From: Helicoverpa zea
Lineage: Eukaryota > Arthropoda > Insecta > Lepidoptera > Noctuidae
DNA: 64,000 nt
Assembly (NCBI RefSeq): GCF_022581195.2
Contig: NC_061482.1
Coordinates: 17,484,001-17,548,000, forward strand
Direction: 5' to 3'
Part shown: piece after piece, positions 25,381 to 37,136 of the stretch
Layout of the letters: each line of letters starts with the position of its first letter
Numbering within the stretch: the stretch's first letter is position 1
Program-made: the position numbers and the translations under genes
The notes under the pieces: model-generated
The model's database searches: none
What the model was told of the DNA's origin: nothing
What the model saw: only the letters and a program-made list of their open reading frames with translations

Positions 25381-25511
25381 TAGAGGATCCTCAAAAATAC
25401 TTTCTTTTTATTTAGCCTTTGCTAACCCATAGCCTTCCATCTTTCTCTATTGGCCGCTGTTTGAAGCCAACTGAAAAATACACTAAGCTAAAATGATGGA
25501 ATACAACTAAT

Positions 25512-25735
25512 TTCATCATCTGCCTAGCCTTATCCCAACTATGTTGGGGTCGGCTTCTAGTCTAGCGGGATGCAGTTAAGTACCAGTGTTTTACATGCAG
25601 CGACTGGCTATCTGACCTCCTCAACCCAGTTATCCGGGAAATTCGAGTCACACTTTCTGGCTTCTGACTACCCGAAACGACTGCCAAACATGTTCAAACC
25701 CACCAATGTATCCTGCCTTCCGAAGAACCCGTCAA
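25512..25735 (-). mobile_element. tRNA-derived SINE, 3' part
   Basis: CATCAT tail then atgttggggtcggcttctag and the body to about cccaccaatgtatcctgcc. Confidence 0.7.
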
Positions 25736-26107
25736 TTAGTGCTACTAATTTACCAGCTCATAATATTATTGCACTAATTTCTCAGTATTGAAATAAAAGC
25801 ACTCTGCTCTTTGGTGTAAAATGCGACTAATTACGTGCAGCTACTAATTGATACTCCACTGTTCAGTTTGCACCGTCGGGGGCTCGACTCCGAGTACTCG
25901 CGAACAAACAACGCCACTCGTGTATATATTGTTATGAGCTAAGATGCTGTGAGTGGGAACTTAATGCTGCCTTTTTATTTTGATTAGGGTTCCGTAGCCA
26001 AAGAGAAATGAGTGTATATGCAGTTTCTTGCTAGTTCTTGTCCATAAGAGCCACAACCTGGAACCACTTAGCTTTTGACATTTAGTAACAACCTGTAACA
26101 ACTCGTA

Positions 26108-26347
26108 AAAAACCGGCCAAGTGCGAGTCGGACTCGCGTACGAAGGGTTCCGTACCAGAGCAAAAATGAGCAAAAAATCACGTTTGTTGTGTGGGAGCCC
26201 CCCAAAATATTTATTCTATTCTAGTTTTCAGTAAATTCAGCTCTCTAACTATCACGGTTCATGAGATACAGCCTGGTGACAGACGGACGGACGGACAGAG
26301 GAGCGAAAACAACAGGGTCCCGTTTTACCCTTTGCGTACGGAACCCT
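26108..26347 (-). mobile_element. GGGTTCCGTA-type repeat (copy 2)
   Basis: Starts aaaccggccaagtgcgagtc and ends gcgtacggaaccct, a complete short version in the orientation opposite to 2388-2945. Pieces of the same family also sit at 25986-26005 and 26400-26612. Confidence 0.7.
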
Positions 26348-26715
26348 GAAAACCCTTGATATTGATTTCGAAAGGGTAAATCGGTATTATATTACTAAGA
26401 CGTCACTGTTTTTCTGGCCATATGTCTGTCATCAGGCTGTATCTCATGAACGGTGATGAATTTCTGTTGCCGCCATAACAACAACTACTGGAATCCACAA
26501 TAAAATATATACATCACAGGCTCCCATACAACAAGAGTGAATTTTAGCAGATATATTAATAATGATACGGAACCCTTCGTACACTACTTCGAATCGCGCT
26601 TGGCCGATTTCATTACACGTAGATGTATACATTTTAAGTAGAAAACATGACAAGACGCCTCCCCAAGACCATATCACACCCATCTACTAACGGTTCTGTA
26701 TACAGCGGTTTGTTC

Positions 26716-27613
26716 AAAGGTGAGTATAGACTACAACATTTTCGGGAGCATTTCTGTGTAATGTAACGTTCTAGCGAATGATACAATACAGGCAAAAGCT
26801 CAGTTTCCAAAGCATTTCCATGTAATGTAACGTTCGTGCGAATGCTCGGCGTTATGTTAAGGCGCGTACGCACGTACGAACACGAACATAGCGAACACAA
26901 ACACCAGACCCGAACATTTGGTTCGTACGTATGGACGGCATATTCGAACACGTACGCAAACATAGTTTGAGTCGAGTTCGCGAACAACAGTCGTAAACTC
27001 TATCTTAGTAGCCATGACTGCGCCGTTGAAAATTTTCTTCGTCGGCCATGACTGGGAAACTTAGGGATGTTTTTAATAATAAACATAGCACGCGAATAAC
27101 CTTGACGGCTACTCGTCGAGAACTGAGGTACGGGTAGGACCTCTGCCGCGCCCGCACCCCGCCCAGATCTAGGTATACGAACAGTTTTGTTGCGTAACAT
27201 TTATTAAAGCTCTTCGAACACCGTCCATACAGAACACACTACAAGGATCGCCGCGAACATGTTTGACGAACAGAGTGTTCGATGTTCGATAGTGGTACGC
27301 ACGTGCGAACCAAGTTGTTGCATATCATGTAACGCAACAAATTTGTTCGTACGTGCGTACGCGGCTTTACGGGTAAATGTTCATAGCGAGTGTCTTCGTC
27401 TAAGTCTTTTGTCCCTCTCCCTTCACGTCATCCCGCAACCGCGCATCGCCCGCACTTGGCTCGACGAAATGTTACACCAATATGCTTGTTGGTTTGTAGC
27501 AAACAGGCGAGCGTGCTCGACGTTTTGTTCGTAAAAGGATGATACACTAGAACATATCGTAGAGCGGCCCGCTGTTCTATTACAAGTAAATGTTGAAGTC
27601 TATACTCACCTTT
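26716..27613. mobile_element. Outer TIR transposon holding a nested one
   Basis: Inverted ends aaaggtgagtatagac at 26716 and gtctatactcaccttt ending at 27613. A second element occupies 26858-27370. No transposase remains. Confidence 0.65.
26858..27370. mobile_element. Nested TIR element with GCGTACGCACGTACGAAC ends
   Basis: Left taaggcgcgtacgcacgt and right acgtgcgtacgcggcttta are inverted. Several further gttcg/cgaac blocks pair across the element, giving long imperfect arms. Confidence 0.65.
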
Positions 27614-28072
27614 ATACTGTCTATTCTTGACTTAATGAACGAAGTTTCAAGTTAATATTTTAGCAGTACGAACAAACTGTCATGCACAATGTTATTGTAG
27701 TATTCATTGAACAGAAAACTGCAGTGAACTGAGAATAGCGGAAATTTCAAAAGCCTTAGTTACGTTGACACTATTGTTTTTTGAAATGTCCATTACAGGG
27801 TTGTTTCTAGTTTTTGTTGATCCATTCGAAAATAGTTGCGGGATTTCCAGTTTCAAAATCTATTCACGTGAATTATTTAAGTACTTTTTTTATACGCAGT
27901 TGTTGAAATCTGAACTAAGTTAACTAATATAATGAGGCTTGAGAGTTTGTTTGTCAGCGGTAGTCTCAAGAACCACTGAGTTGATTTGAATAATTCCGCG
28001 TAAGAAACCTATGGAGAAGTTCAAACGCTGGCGGAAGCAAATGTATTCGTTCCTCAATCCATGTGCATACCT
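27614..28072. other. Intronic sequence, nothing recognised
   Basis: No gene or repeat identified. Confidence 0.5.
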
Positions 28073-29038
28073 ATAGTTCGGCCATTCAGAGAATGCGTTC
28101 CTGACACGTCGCGATTGAACTGACGACGTAACTTTGCAATGGCGTTGCAGTTACGATAAAAATATTTTTGCTGGTTGTTTACCGTTTTAACAATTGAGGA
28201 GCATTAAAACAACATTATTATATCAATAATCAATGAATGTTATAATTTTGTGCCAAACTGAGTGTCAAATAACTTGGTAAACAATATTTTTCTAAATCTA
28301 TACTGCGCTATTACAAGGTTATGTCAGCGGTTTATATTTTGTAGTGCTGTGCTAAAAATAACAGGCAAGTATCGTAATCTGTTCTTATACAGTTATAATA
28401 TAAAATAATACGTTTTGATTTTCTTTTTAAGAATTGGAAAATAATGGACTATAAGACTTAATTATAACGTTTATGAAATATAAAAATAAAACTATGACCA
28501 AACCGCATTTTTATACTTAGATTAAAAATGGTAACCCCAAATGGCGTTATGGGCCGCCATTTTGTGACGCTAAAACAGTCGTCCGTTGTCGTTTCGTGCG
28601 CATAGACCACGTTTTTCAATTGTTTTCGATCTGTTTTTATTTGATTACCCGGCTTTTGTTAGACCGAGATATCAGGATTGATTCTGTTATTGATAATAAT
28701 ATAATTATACATGTAGGCGAAGATGATGATGAAGACACCACCTCCTCAAGCAAATCGGAGTCTGATTAATATTCTGTTCGCACATTCAATTCAATGTACT
28801 TGTAACAAAGAATAAATAAAACAATTTTATTATATGAATATTACCTTTTTTTGGTTTCCACTTAAATAACTAAAATATAAAACAAATGATTCCGCCAATT
28901 TAAAACGAAAATAATCTTAAAATAATGCGGCGGTTCATTTTGAAGGAACGGTAACGAACTCAGTGTTATGTTGTGCCCATCACTAGTCGTGACTAACTGA
29001 TAGGTGTCAGGAACGCATTCTCTGAACGGCCGAAGTAT
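28073..29038 (+). mobile_element. ~966-bp TIR transposon remnant (copy 1)
   Basis: TIRs tatagttcggccattcagag and its inverse end at 29038. An inverted near-identical copy lies at 51685-52662 and a 227-bp derivative at 31625-31851. A short frame at 28719-28770 reads VGEDDDEDTTSSSKSESD and stop, which looks like the acidic Ser-rich tail of a Tc1/IS630-like transposase. So this is probably an internally deleted descendant of a coding element. Confidence 0.75.
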
Positions 29039-29157
29039 AAAAGGAATATTGCAATAAACTTTAATTTCATGAAAAACCATCTCATACAATACTACAGACA
29101 ATATTACAGATAGTGTAAGGAAAATTGTATCACTTAGTAATAAATTATAAACGAAGT

Positions 29158-29326
29158 CTAGCTTCTGCCCGCGGCTTACCCGCGTCCCGGATGGTGACAA
29201 AAACTATCCTATACCCTTCTCTCGGGTCTAAGCTACCTCCCCTCTATTTTTCAGCTTCAACGGTTCAGCCATTCTTGAGTTATAAAATGTGTAACTAACA
29301 CGACTTTCTTTTATATATAGTATAGA
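29158..29326 (-). mobile_element. Helitron-like element, fifth family
   Basis: CTAG at 29158, cgcggcttacccgcg hairpin, ggtgacaaaaactatcct body, and tatagtatagat far end. Related copies at 32413-32556 and 40521-40678. Confidence 0.65.
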
Positions 29327-29662
29327 TTACCTGTTATTGTTGTTCTCGAGTGAGTCTTTTTTGAAAATTAGTATCTTTGAACCTACAATTTCACAATTTG
29401 TGTTCTCAAACACGGATTCCTAAAAAGAGCTTTCAGTCCAATTTAACAGGCTTTGATTCAGTGCCTTCGAATACATATTTCATTAGACAGCCGGACCACT
29501 CAAAGCTGTTGGGATCAAATCAAAGAGAAATTATATAACGGAGCCAATGACCGACAATTTCGAGGGAACCCAGAGAATCCCTCTAGTTACGGTCACTCTA
29601 GGACTCCTTACATCTGCCTATACTAATATAAAATACATACGAGTACATATATTTATATAAAA

Positions 29663-29867
29663 CTAGCCGTTTTCCCGCGGTTTCACCCGCATCCCGTGGG
29701 AGCTACTGCCCGCACCGGGATAAAATATAGCCTATGTTACTCGCAGATAATATAGCTTTCTAATGGTGAAGGAATATTTTGAAATCGGTCCAGTAGTTTT
29801 TGAGTTTATCTATTACAACCAAACAAACAAACAAACGAAGTTTTCCTCTTTATAATATTAGTATAGA
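29663..29867 (-). mobile_element. Short non-autonomous Helitron
   Basis: Complete copy, CTAG at 29663 preceded by A and GA at 29866-29867 followed by T. On the - strand this is A|TC...CTAG|T, the expected Helitron target. Confidence 0.85.
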
Positions 29868-30736
29868 TGGGCAGATTTGATCGCTTGTTTATTGGTATCG
29901 AATAAGCATATGAATCGATTTGTATAATTCTTTCACGGTTAGGAAACTAGATGTACAGCGCAGAGAGACATTGAACATGGGTTATCTTTTATCCGTGCGT
30001 GGGAAGTAATTTCCCCGCGACGCGGATGAAACAGATTATATAATATTTTATAAAATAAGTTAGTATTTAATCGGGACGATTGTCACTGACTTTAAAAAAA
30101 AGAGTCTCCCGGTTTGAACCGTTTGTAGGTACGTTTGATCGTGATTATCTCGTGTGTGGTTGAACCGATTTAGACACGGTTTTCAGCACAGTATTTATAA
30201 GACTTTAATTATTGAAGACTTAAATTTTCATTTCTTTGGTACAAAGTTTTTAATACACTTCCACCCACCACGTACTTAAGATTAAATAAAATCAACAGCC
30301 ATTCATTTTTTATGGGTTCCTTCAGCAGAAACCTTATATCAGACGCATTGTTCCGACAATATATATGAAAAGAAAACGAACAATTGGGAGTAGGTCGATA
30401 TAGCTTCGATTAGCAGGGCACATTATACGTCTCGCCATGGGAACCGTTGCCATAGAGTAAGTACGTACTTTCAGGTTGCTAGACTTTGCGCCAACAATAC
30501 GTACTTGAGATGCTCTGGTTTTCTAACCCGTCACACGTAACACTTTGTGTTTTAATACAGGACTGTTCTGACACCTTTGTGTAGCGTGTCAAACGCCTGC
30601 AGTGTTGCAACTTTGAGTCAATCTTGCTGCATTGCTAGATTTACTAAGAATTTTGAGACAAGAGCTAAGAATATTATTTTGCATGGATAGGAATACTCGA
30701 CTATGAGTCTACGACCTTTTCATTGTGTGAAATCTT
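29868..30736. other. Intronic sequence, worn Helitron at the start
   Basis: Bases 29880-30035 look like a decayed inverted Helitron (attctttcacggttaggaaa, gacgcggatgaaac). The rest is unrecognised. Confidence 0.45.
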
Positions 30737-30855
30737 CAGATGACTTCTCCCGCTGTGGGTGCAGCGTGGTCAGACTCTTACTGACTAAAACTCAAAATAC
30801 TCCTTCTTAAGCCCTTTATGTACCAGCGCCGCGGTAACTCTTTCAAACAATGCCT
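30737..30855 (-). mobile_element. Poly(A)-tailed retroelement (copy 3 of 4), worn
   Basis: Keeps cccgctgtgggtgcagc, gactcttactgactaaaac and ccgcggtaactctttc in family order. Confidence 0.65.
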
Positions 30856-31173
30856 TGGTAAAGTCAATGACTTCAATGAAGCTTAAGATGTGCTATGTGA
30901 CTATCAGCTCTGGAGTTTATTGCGCCACTTCTTCTCAGCAAAAACATACCTATATGAAGTGTTGAAGGGTGGGCGGTATGGGGGCTGTTTTTTGTATAAT
31001 TTTTTTGACGTTCGTAAAGTGCTGTTTTGCAACCAAGTTGGAATAAATGTTTTTTTTATTTTCAAGGTCCACAATCGTCCTTAGTTATAACCTTATTGTA
31101 AAACCTCGTCAAAAAACTGTAGGATCTCAAATAATATGAATATGCAAAATGTAACTGTTATTGTTTGTTGCAG

Positions 31174-31266
31174 CATCCTGTTCGCTGACATCTGCGGCTT
31201 CACCTCTCTATCAGACCAGTGCACCGCCGAGGAGTTAGTCCGCCTTCTCAACGAGCTATTCGCCAG
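31174..31266 (+). CDS. Adenylate cyclase exon b: first metal-binding Asp of C1
   Basis: The acceptor is ttgtttgttgcag and the donor is gtcagc. With the two bases carried from exon a it encodes S-ILFADICGFTSLSDQC and then TAEELVRLLNELFA, ending on AG of an Arg codon. The Asp of ILFADI (bases 31187-31189) is the first of the two catalytic aspartates that bind magnesium in class III cyclases. The Phe-Thr just after it belongs to the same active-site strand. The intron before it is 20.9 kb and the one after it is 15.0 kb. I see no damage to the reading frame. Confidence 0.95.
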
Positions 31267-31624
31267 GTCAGCACCACACACAATCCACACACTAGTTGAT
31301 TTTTTTTTGTTTTATTTTGTTTTAATAGTATCGCCAACAATTGTTTACACAATTTCAATTATAAAGCACATGCTTAACAATAGTATTGCAGTAGGTGAAC
31401 ACCAGCCTTACTACAAAAACTTAAACATCTGTTGAACACTTGACTAAAACAAGTGTGGCTGCAAAACAGGCCTCAATTCAACGTCATAATTTTTCATTTT
31501 TAGACAAGTTTTCAACAGACGTTTAAATTTTTTTATGCATAATGTTACTGCAATATAATTACTGCATAATGTTTAAATTAAAAGTATTATTATTAATTCA
31601 AAAGCAATAAGTATAGGTAATATA

Positions 31625-31851
31625 GTTCGGCCATTCAGAGAATGCGTTCCTGACACGTCGCGATTGAACTGACGACGTAACTTTGCAATGGCGTTGCAGT
31701 TACGATAAAAATATTTTTGCTGGTTGTTTACCGTTTTAACAATTGAGGAGCATTAAAACAACATTATTATATCAATAATCAATGAATGTTATTACGTCGT
31801 CAGTTCAATCGCGACGTGTCAGGAACGCATTCTCTGAATGGCCGAACTATA
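31625..31851 (+). mobile_element. 227-bp MITE derived from the 28073 family
   Basis: The first ~177 bp look identical to 28076-28252. It then jumps to a right end with a longer TIR (acgtcgtcagttcaatcgcg). It lies 358 bp after cyclase exon b. Confidence 0.85.
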
Positions 31852-32412
31852 ATGAGTTTCACATACAATTATAATATATAAAATTCATATAAATGGATAG
31901 ATCGTTGAACTAGGTGAAAAAATAAATAATATATAAGTAGTTACACTAATTGCTTTTTCCCGTCGATTTCTACCAGATTAAACTCCAGCACAATTAATTA
32001 ACCGTACAATCCGAAGGCAGCTACGTTTCCCGATTACGGACGGTTCAATGAGCATACACAGAAAGTCATTTGCTGTAGTTCCCATCGGCTGTCGTTTAAT
32101 TATGAATCTGATCTGGTGTGTAAATCATCTCGGTTGCATCGACTATAAGGTGTGTCGTCATCGTGTTATTTTTTTTTATAGCTAGAGATGTGCATTTGTC
32201 TCGGTGTCGCGTCGCCCGTGTCGGTCGCGGGGAAATGGAAAAAAGCATTGATTTTAGAACAACCTAAGGAATATATCGATAAGTCGAAATGGCCACATGA
32301 ATGTGTGCATTTTGTAAGAATACAAGTTGCTGATCAATAAGTTTTGTAAGAATATAAGATCGACCGCGCTAATGACAATCATGTACCAGTTAAAATTAGA
32401 CTTATTTAAAAG
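31852..32412. other. Intronic sequence, nothing recognised
   Basis: No gene or repeat identified. Confidence 0.5.
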
Positions 32413-32556
32413 TAGCTTCTGCCCGCGTTTAACCCGCGCCCCGGATGGTGACAAAAACTATCCTTCTCCAGGGTGTAAACTATCTTCCATCAAATTTTCA
32501 GCTTAAGTTAACGTCATTCTTGAGTAACTAACACGACTTTCTTTTATATACTTATA
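32413..32556 (-). mobile_element. Helitron-like element, fifth family
   Basis: tagcttctgcccgcgtttaa start and ggtgacaaaaactatcctt body as in 29158-29326; its far end meets the next MITE. Confidence 0.55.
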
Positions 32557-32804
32557 CGAGGTGTTGATTTGCATTTGTGCCATACTTCAGGAGGAGGACT
32601 GAAAATTCGTAAATAATCGATTGGAATTACAGTAGACGGGAAAATAGCTAATATGCACTTCTTTTTTTGTCATTGTAATGTCGTAGTATTTCAGAAGTAA
32701 TCCAATTTTATGAATGAAATTTATGAATAATCGTTGCGTATGCTTCGTGTTTGGGTTTGTGTGAGGGCGCAGCACGGTTTTAAGGTCAGTAACACACGCG
32801 CCGC
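32557..32804. mobile_element. Truncated second copy of the 16448 MITE
   Basis: Inverted match to the right two thirds of 16448-16842, starting ggtgttgatttgcatttgtg. It breaks off where a Helitron 5' end (32805-32885, aatcggtcgagtagttttt to attagtata) begins. Confidence 0.75.
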
Positions 32805-32887
32805 ACTTAAAATCGGTCGAGTAGTTTTTGAGTTTATCCATTACAACCAAACAAACAAAGTTTTCCTCTTTATAATATTAGTATAAA

Positions 32888-34900
32888 TAAGACTTTAGCA
32901 GTAAAGGGTAATATTGAAATTATTTTTAATCCTGTTGAATCTGTAGCTTGCGATTATGCGTTTATTTTGATCTATCAGAACGATAGTTTTCCTTGTGGTA
33001 GCAAATAAATAGACAAGCCATTGTGCATCCAGGGTGATTGTAAATCAATGCGAAAAATACGTCGTTGCGTCCAATCGTGTATAAATTCAGTAATTCGTTG
33101 AATAATGAATGACTAGTCGAGCCCGGGGCGACAGTCACGAGCCAGGGGGAACATCACTAATGAAAATAAACGAGGAATTCTCATTTTTTCTTGCGAAAAA
33201 TATGCTTCCGTAAGAGTTGTTTAAATAAAAATCTACAAGACGGCAGTCGGCAAGGGCTTGTTACGAGCCCCAGTAATTTTGTTTAGCCAATATTAGCTTT
33301 AGGCTAAGTTCAACAGCGTTACATAATTCGCTAATTTGCTTCAAGCAACACGTGTTAATTATTAATTATGTAACGGCAATTAGTTCACAGATTGGAGCCA
33401 TTTGTAATCACATATTTGCGTTTGTTTACCAGTCTCTCGCATCCTGTTCTTGTTATTTACACAAAGTTTCTTGGCGTATCTGATGCAGTGTTGTGCGTAA
33501 ACAGTGGATTTCAATTTAAATTACATTGACTAACTATACTATGATTTACATGTACCTATAATAGAACCTGACTTCTGTGGGAAGTACTTTCCACACCAAA
33601 ATAAAAATAGCCTACTTTATTTCCGATTAATAATTTATATTGCTATCAAGTTTCATCGAAATCTGTCCAGTAATTTGCACCAACAAACATACACACCAAG
33701 TGGTACAAACAAACATACACACCAATTTTCGCCTTTAGAATGAATACGTTCTATTATTTAATTCAGTCGATTCCTCAAAATGATTAGTTCCACAGCCACA
33801 TAAGCTGGCACGCCGTTAATCTCAAGACGGCCTTTAACCCTTAAATGTTAACCTTCTCAGGATCCAGGTGATAATGTTAGGTCGGGGTATTAGAGGCGGC
33901 AACTCGACGCGAGCGCTCCCGTTACAAATTGCGGCCCTTCGGATAATAGGCGCGAGTTAGTAACTGTTTTGTAGCGTGCAGATTAATTGGGGAGTAAGGC
34001 GAAGCGGGGGTTGTTGCTGGTTGAGACTGAATGCTGAACGCCTTTTTTTATTTTAGACTCTTATTAATAAAAAATAATTTTAGGGTACTTACTTATCATC
34101 ATATTGGTAGAAAATATTGCACTTTATGCCTGACAGATTCTATGGCACACTAGTCTACGCTAGTATTTCTTCCCGCTTCCTTAGGGAACTACTTCCCGCA
34201 TCCGGTCCAAGATATAATATTAAAAATGCGAAAGACTACCACTACATGTTTGTCCCCCCTTAGCTTAAAAACAACTCAGCCGACTAAAATGGGTATACAG
34301 ATAGTGTAAAGGGACACTTATCCAAGTGCGGGAAGTAATTCCCTCGGGACACTGAACAGTGCAGAATAGCTTGTATGTAGTCTATATTTTACTGGTCCAT
34401 ATACTCATCAATCAGAAAAATACTATTTTCTGATTAACATACATTACTGCCAACTTTCATCAAAATTCGTTCAACCCTTTAAGTGTGAACTAACACACAC
34501 CTACTCCTATACGTACGTTAACAAACTTTCACCTGTATTATTAGTGCGATAGAACCCGCAAATTGTGTTGCGGTCAGACCTCATATCGTATACCTTCATG
34601 TGGTACTTAGTTCAAGGTACGAGGTCGATAATGACGCGTGTCCCTGTCCCATTCGGCTATTAATCTATTTTGTGGTACAACTGTCGAGAACAGTTGCCAC
34701 GAGGAATGTCAACGGCTGTCAACCGCTGTCAATATGTCACGCGCAACTAGCGGCCTACCAATATAGGGTTTGCCAAATGTGTGTGCCGCCTTGAAGTGTA
34801 GGAGAGATTCAAATAGAATTGTTCGCGAACAAATGTGTACGGTGCAAAGCAGATAGCATGTGTTCGCGTACAAAGTCTGCAATTCTGAGGACAGAAGAAA
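32888..34900. other. Intronic sequence, worn repeats only
   Basis: Decayed Helitron-like pieces at about 33568-33740 and 34160-34540 (reagents such as cgaaatctgtccagtaattt mark them). No exon or open frame of interest. Confidence 0.45.
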
Positions 34901-35669
34901 ACAAAGGACAATGCTCAAAAAAAACCCAAGCCCGGCGCAAACGAAAAGTAACTCAAATTATAGGTAATAATAAGTAATGAAATACTGCATAGGAGGCATC
35001 ATCGAAATCAATGGCTAAATGTATGAAATTGCTATTTGATTTTTTAAAGGGGTAACCTGAGCAGCTGGGGCTTATAGTTTAATTAAAGTGCTATCTGAAA
35101 CAACAAACAAGTAATATGGCAAGTAATAAGCTTCTCCAAAAAGATAAATCAATACCGAAGTACAGGCTGCAGCGCCCATGTCATCGCGTCATGAGCGTTT
35201 TACATTACTTAGGGTGGGCTAGACATGAGGAACAGTTCGCGCATCCCGCAACATTTTTGGATCTCGTCGTGTTAGAAATAAAGAATCGATGACTTTTAAG
35301 CGTTATTATTAAAATGAAAAGTACATTCATATCCTGTTTTAGTTCTATCATCCTATTATCTTGTAAAAGTAGGTAGAATAGTGGAGAAGTTGCTATAAAC
35401 ATGTCATTATGTACACTCTTAAACCACAACTGTATCTGTTTGCTGTTCCTTTTATAATAATACATTATGTTACCTCTAAACTAAAATCTTGAGTAGCAAT
35501 GTACCGCAGATGTTAAAATTCGAATAGCAATTTCACACATATAGCCACTGATTTCGATAATGCCCCATATGTAATATTTAATTACTTATTTTTACCTATA
35601 TTTTGAGTTACATTTCTTTTGCGCCGGGCCTGGGTTTTTTTCTCATACTTCATGAGCATTGTCCTTTGT
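34901..35669. mobile_element. Long-inverted-repeat element
   Basis: Arms of about 150 bp: acaaaggacaatgctc at 34901 and gagcattgtcctttgt ending at 35669, both with aaaaccca(a/g)gcccggcgcaa nearby. The ~470-bp centre has no gene. Confidence 0.75.
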
Positions 35670-35926
35670 AAGAAGAAGAGAGTAAGAAAGAAAAGATGTT
35701 TATTGACACAAGACCACGCAACATGAAATAACAACCGATTTTCCAATTGATTTTTCTACGCTCGACACATTCCGAGCATCAAAAAACTGTTGTGCGGTTT
35801 CACGTCTCATCGTTTCAACCGGTAGTAGTCGATTGTTTGTTGTCACTCGTAATAAGCACACCAGCAACCGTGCGTAGCGGAAAATCCGCCAGTGTGAGAG
35901 CGCTGTAAATGTAGCAGCACGTTTGA

Positions 35927-36462
35927 AGCATGAAAACTAAACTTTTCCTTTTTGGATTGTCAGTTAAAAAATTAAATTATAAATTTAAAAAAATTCCCGA
36001 CCCAAAAAAAGTACGCAATTAGTATGACAAAAGGTTAAAAACGCTAAACCCTATAAAAAGCAAAAAATAACTTTTAACACTACGTAAGTACCAACTAAAG
36101 CATGTCAGACTAAACTAAATTTTGTCGTGTCGGGGGACCGCTCTAATTTATCAGCCTAACGTTAGAAGTAATTAAGTATATACTACTTATAACTGTGTAT
36201 ATAATTTTGTTTTATACGAATGTTGTAATTAGGTAGGTATCATTTGATTTATGTAAGTATTTTTGAAGGTAAAAAGCGGTCCCCCGACACGTCAAAATTT
36301 AGTTTAGTCTGACATGCTTTAGTTGGTACTTACGTAGTGTTAAAAGTTATTTTTTGCTTTTTATAGGGTTTAGCGTTTTTAACCTTTTGTCATACTAATT
36401 GCGTACTTTTTTTGGGTCGGGGGTTTTTTTAAATTTATAATTTAATTTTATTTCATGCTTTT
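35927..36462. mobile_element. Foldback element with ~190-bp arms
   Basis: Left arm 35927-36142 and right arm 36275-36462 are inverted copies sharing gacccaaaaaaagtacgcaa, caactaaagcatgtcagac and cgggggaccgct. The left arm has an extra ~35 bp. The spacer is about 130 bp, without a gene. Confidence 0.85.
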
Positions 36463-36624
36463 TGAAGGAGCTCCTTAATTTTTTCTTCTTTCAGTTAATT
36501 TCTTTTATTTTAAGATGGGGTCGCTCTATGCGATCTCGGACAAAGGATGCTGTTTAACAATCCTCATAACATACTGGCTCTGGGAGAATTGCATAGATTG
36601 AGGAAACATAAACCTTTGGTCATT

Positions 36625-37061
36625 CTAGATTTTCAGCGAAGATATAAATCGGTTTATCCGTTTCATTCCGGCATTCCAGGTTTTCATCCGCCACATCCCA
36701 TTTCCAGTATCAGGTTCTCGTCAATTGAAGAGAACTAGTCAAGACAAATTCAACGAGCCCAAACTCGATGGGTTTACTAAAAGGCAGTTCAGGGTTACGT
36801 CTCCTACCTTCGTGCCCTAACAGCAGACCAGCTCGGTGGTTCCAGAAGACATTAGTGTTTCAAATTTCAGATCCCACACATGCTTGCAAGTAAACTGAGC
36901 GTGTAACATTCTTCTTACACCTAACAAACGAGCTGATGACCTTGAAGACCTGAACCGATTTCCACCAAACATAGCTAAGAACACTCCCGAATGACACTCC
37001 TTTTAAACAAAAAAAACCGCATTACAATCGGATCATCCGTTTGGGAGCTACGATGCCACAT

Positions 37062-37092
<31 letters not shown>

Positions 37093-37136
37093 TCAAACTT
37101 ATAACACCCCGTCGTTTTTGCGTCGGGGGTTAAAAA
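36625..37136 (+). repeat. Lepidopteran interspersed repeat, copy 2
   Basis: Same order as 8624-9054, with a pure (CA)n run at 37061-37086 where copy 1 has a short impure one. Ends gtcgtttttgcgtcgggggt. Confidence 0.8.

Noticed and set aside
28862..29200. 112-codon frame on the - strand
   Set aside because: It spans the end of a TIR element and a Helitron; low complexity and no motif.
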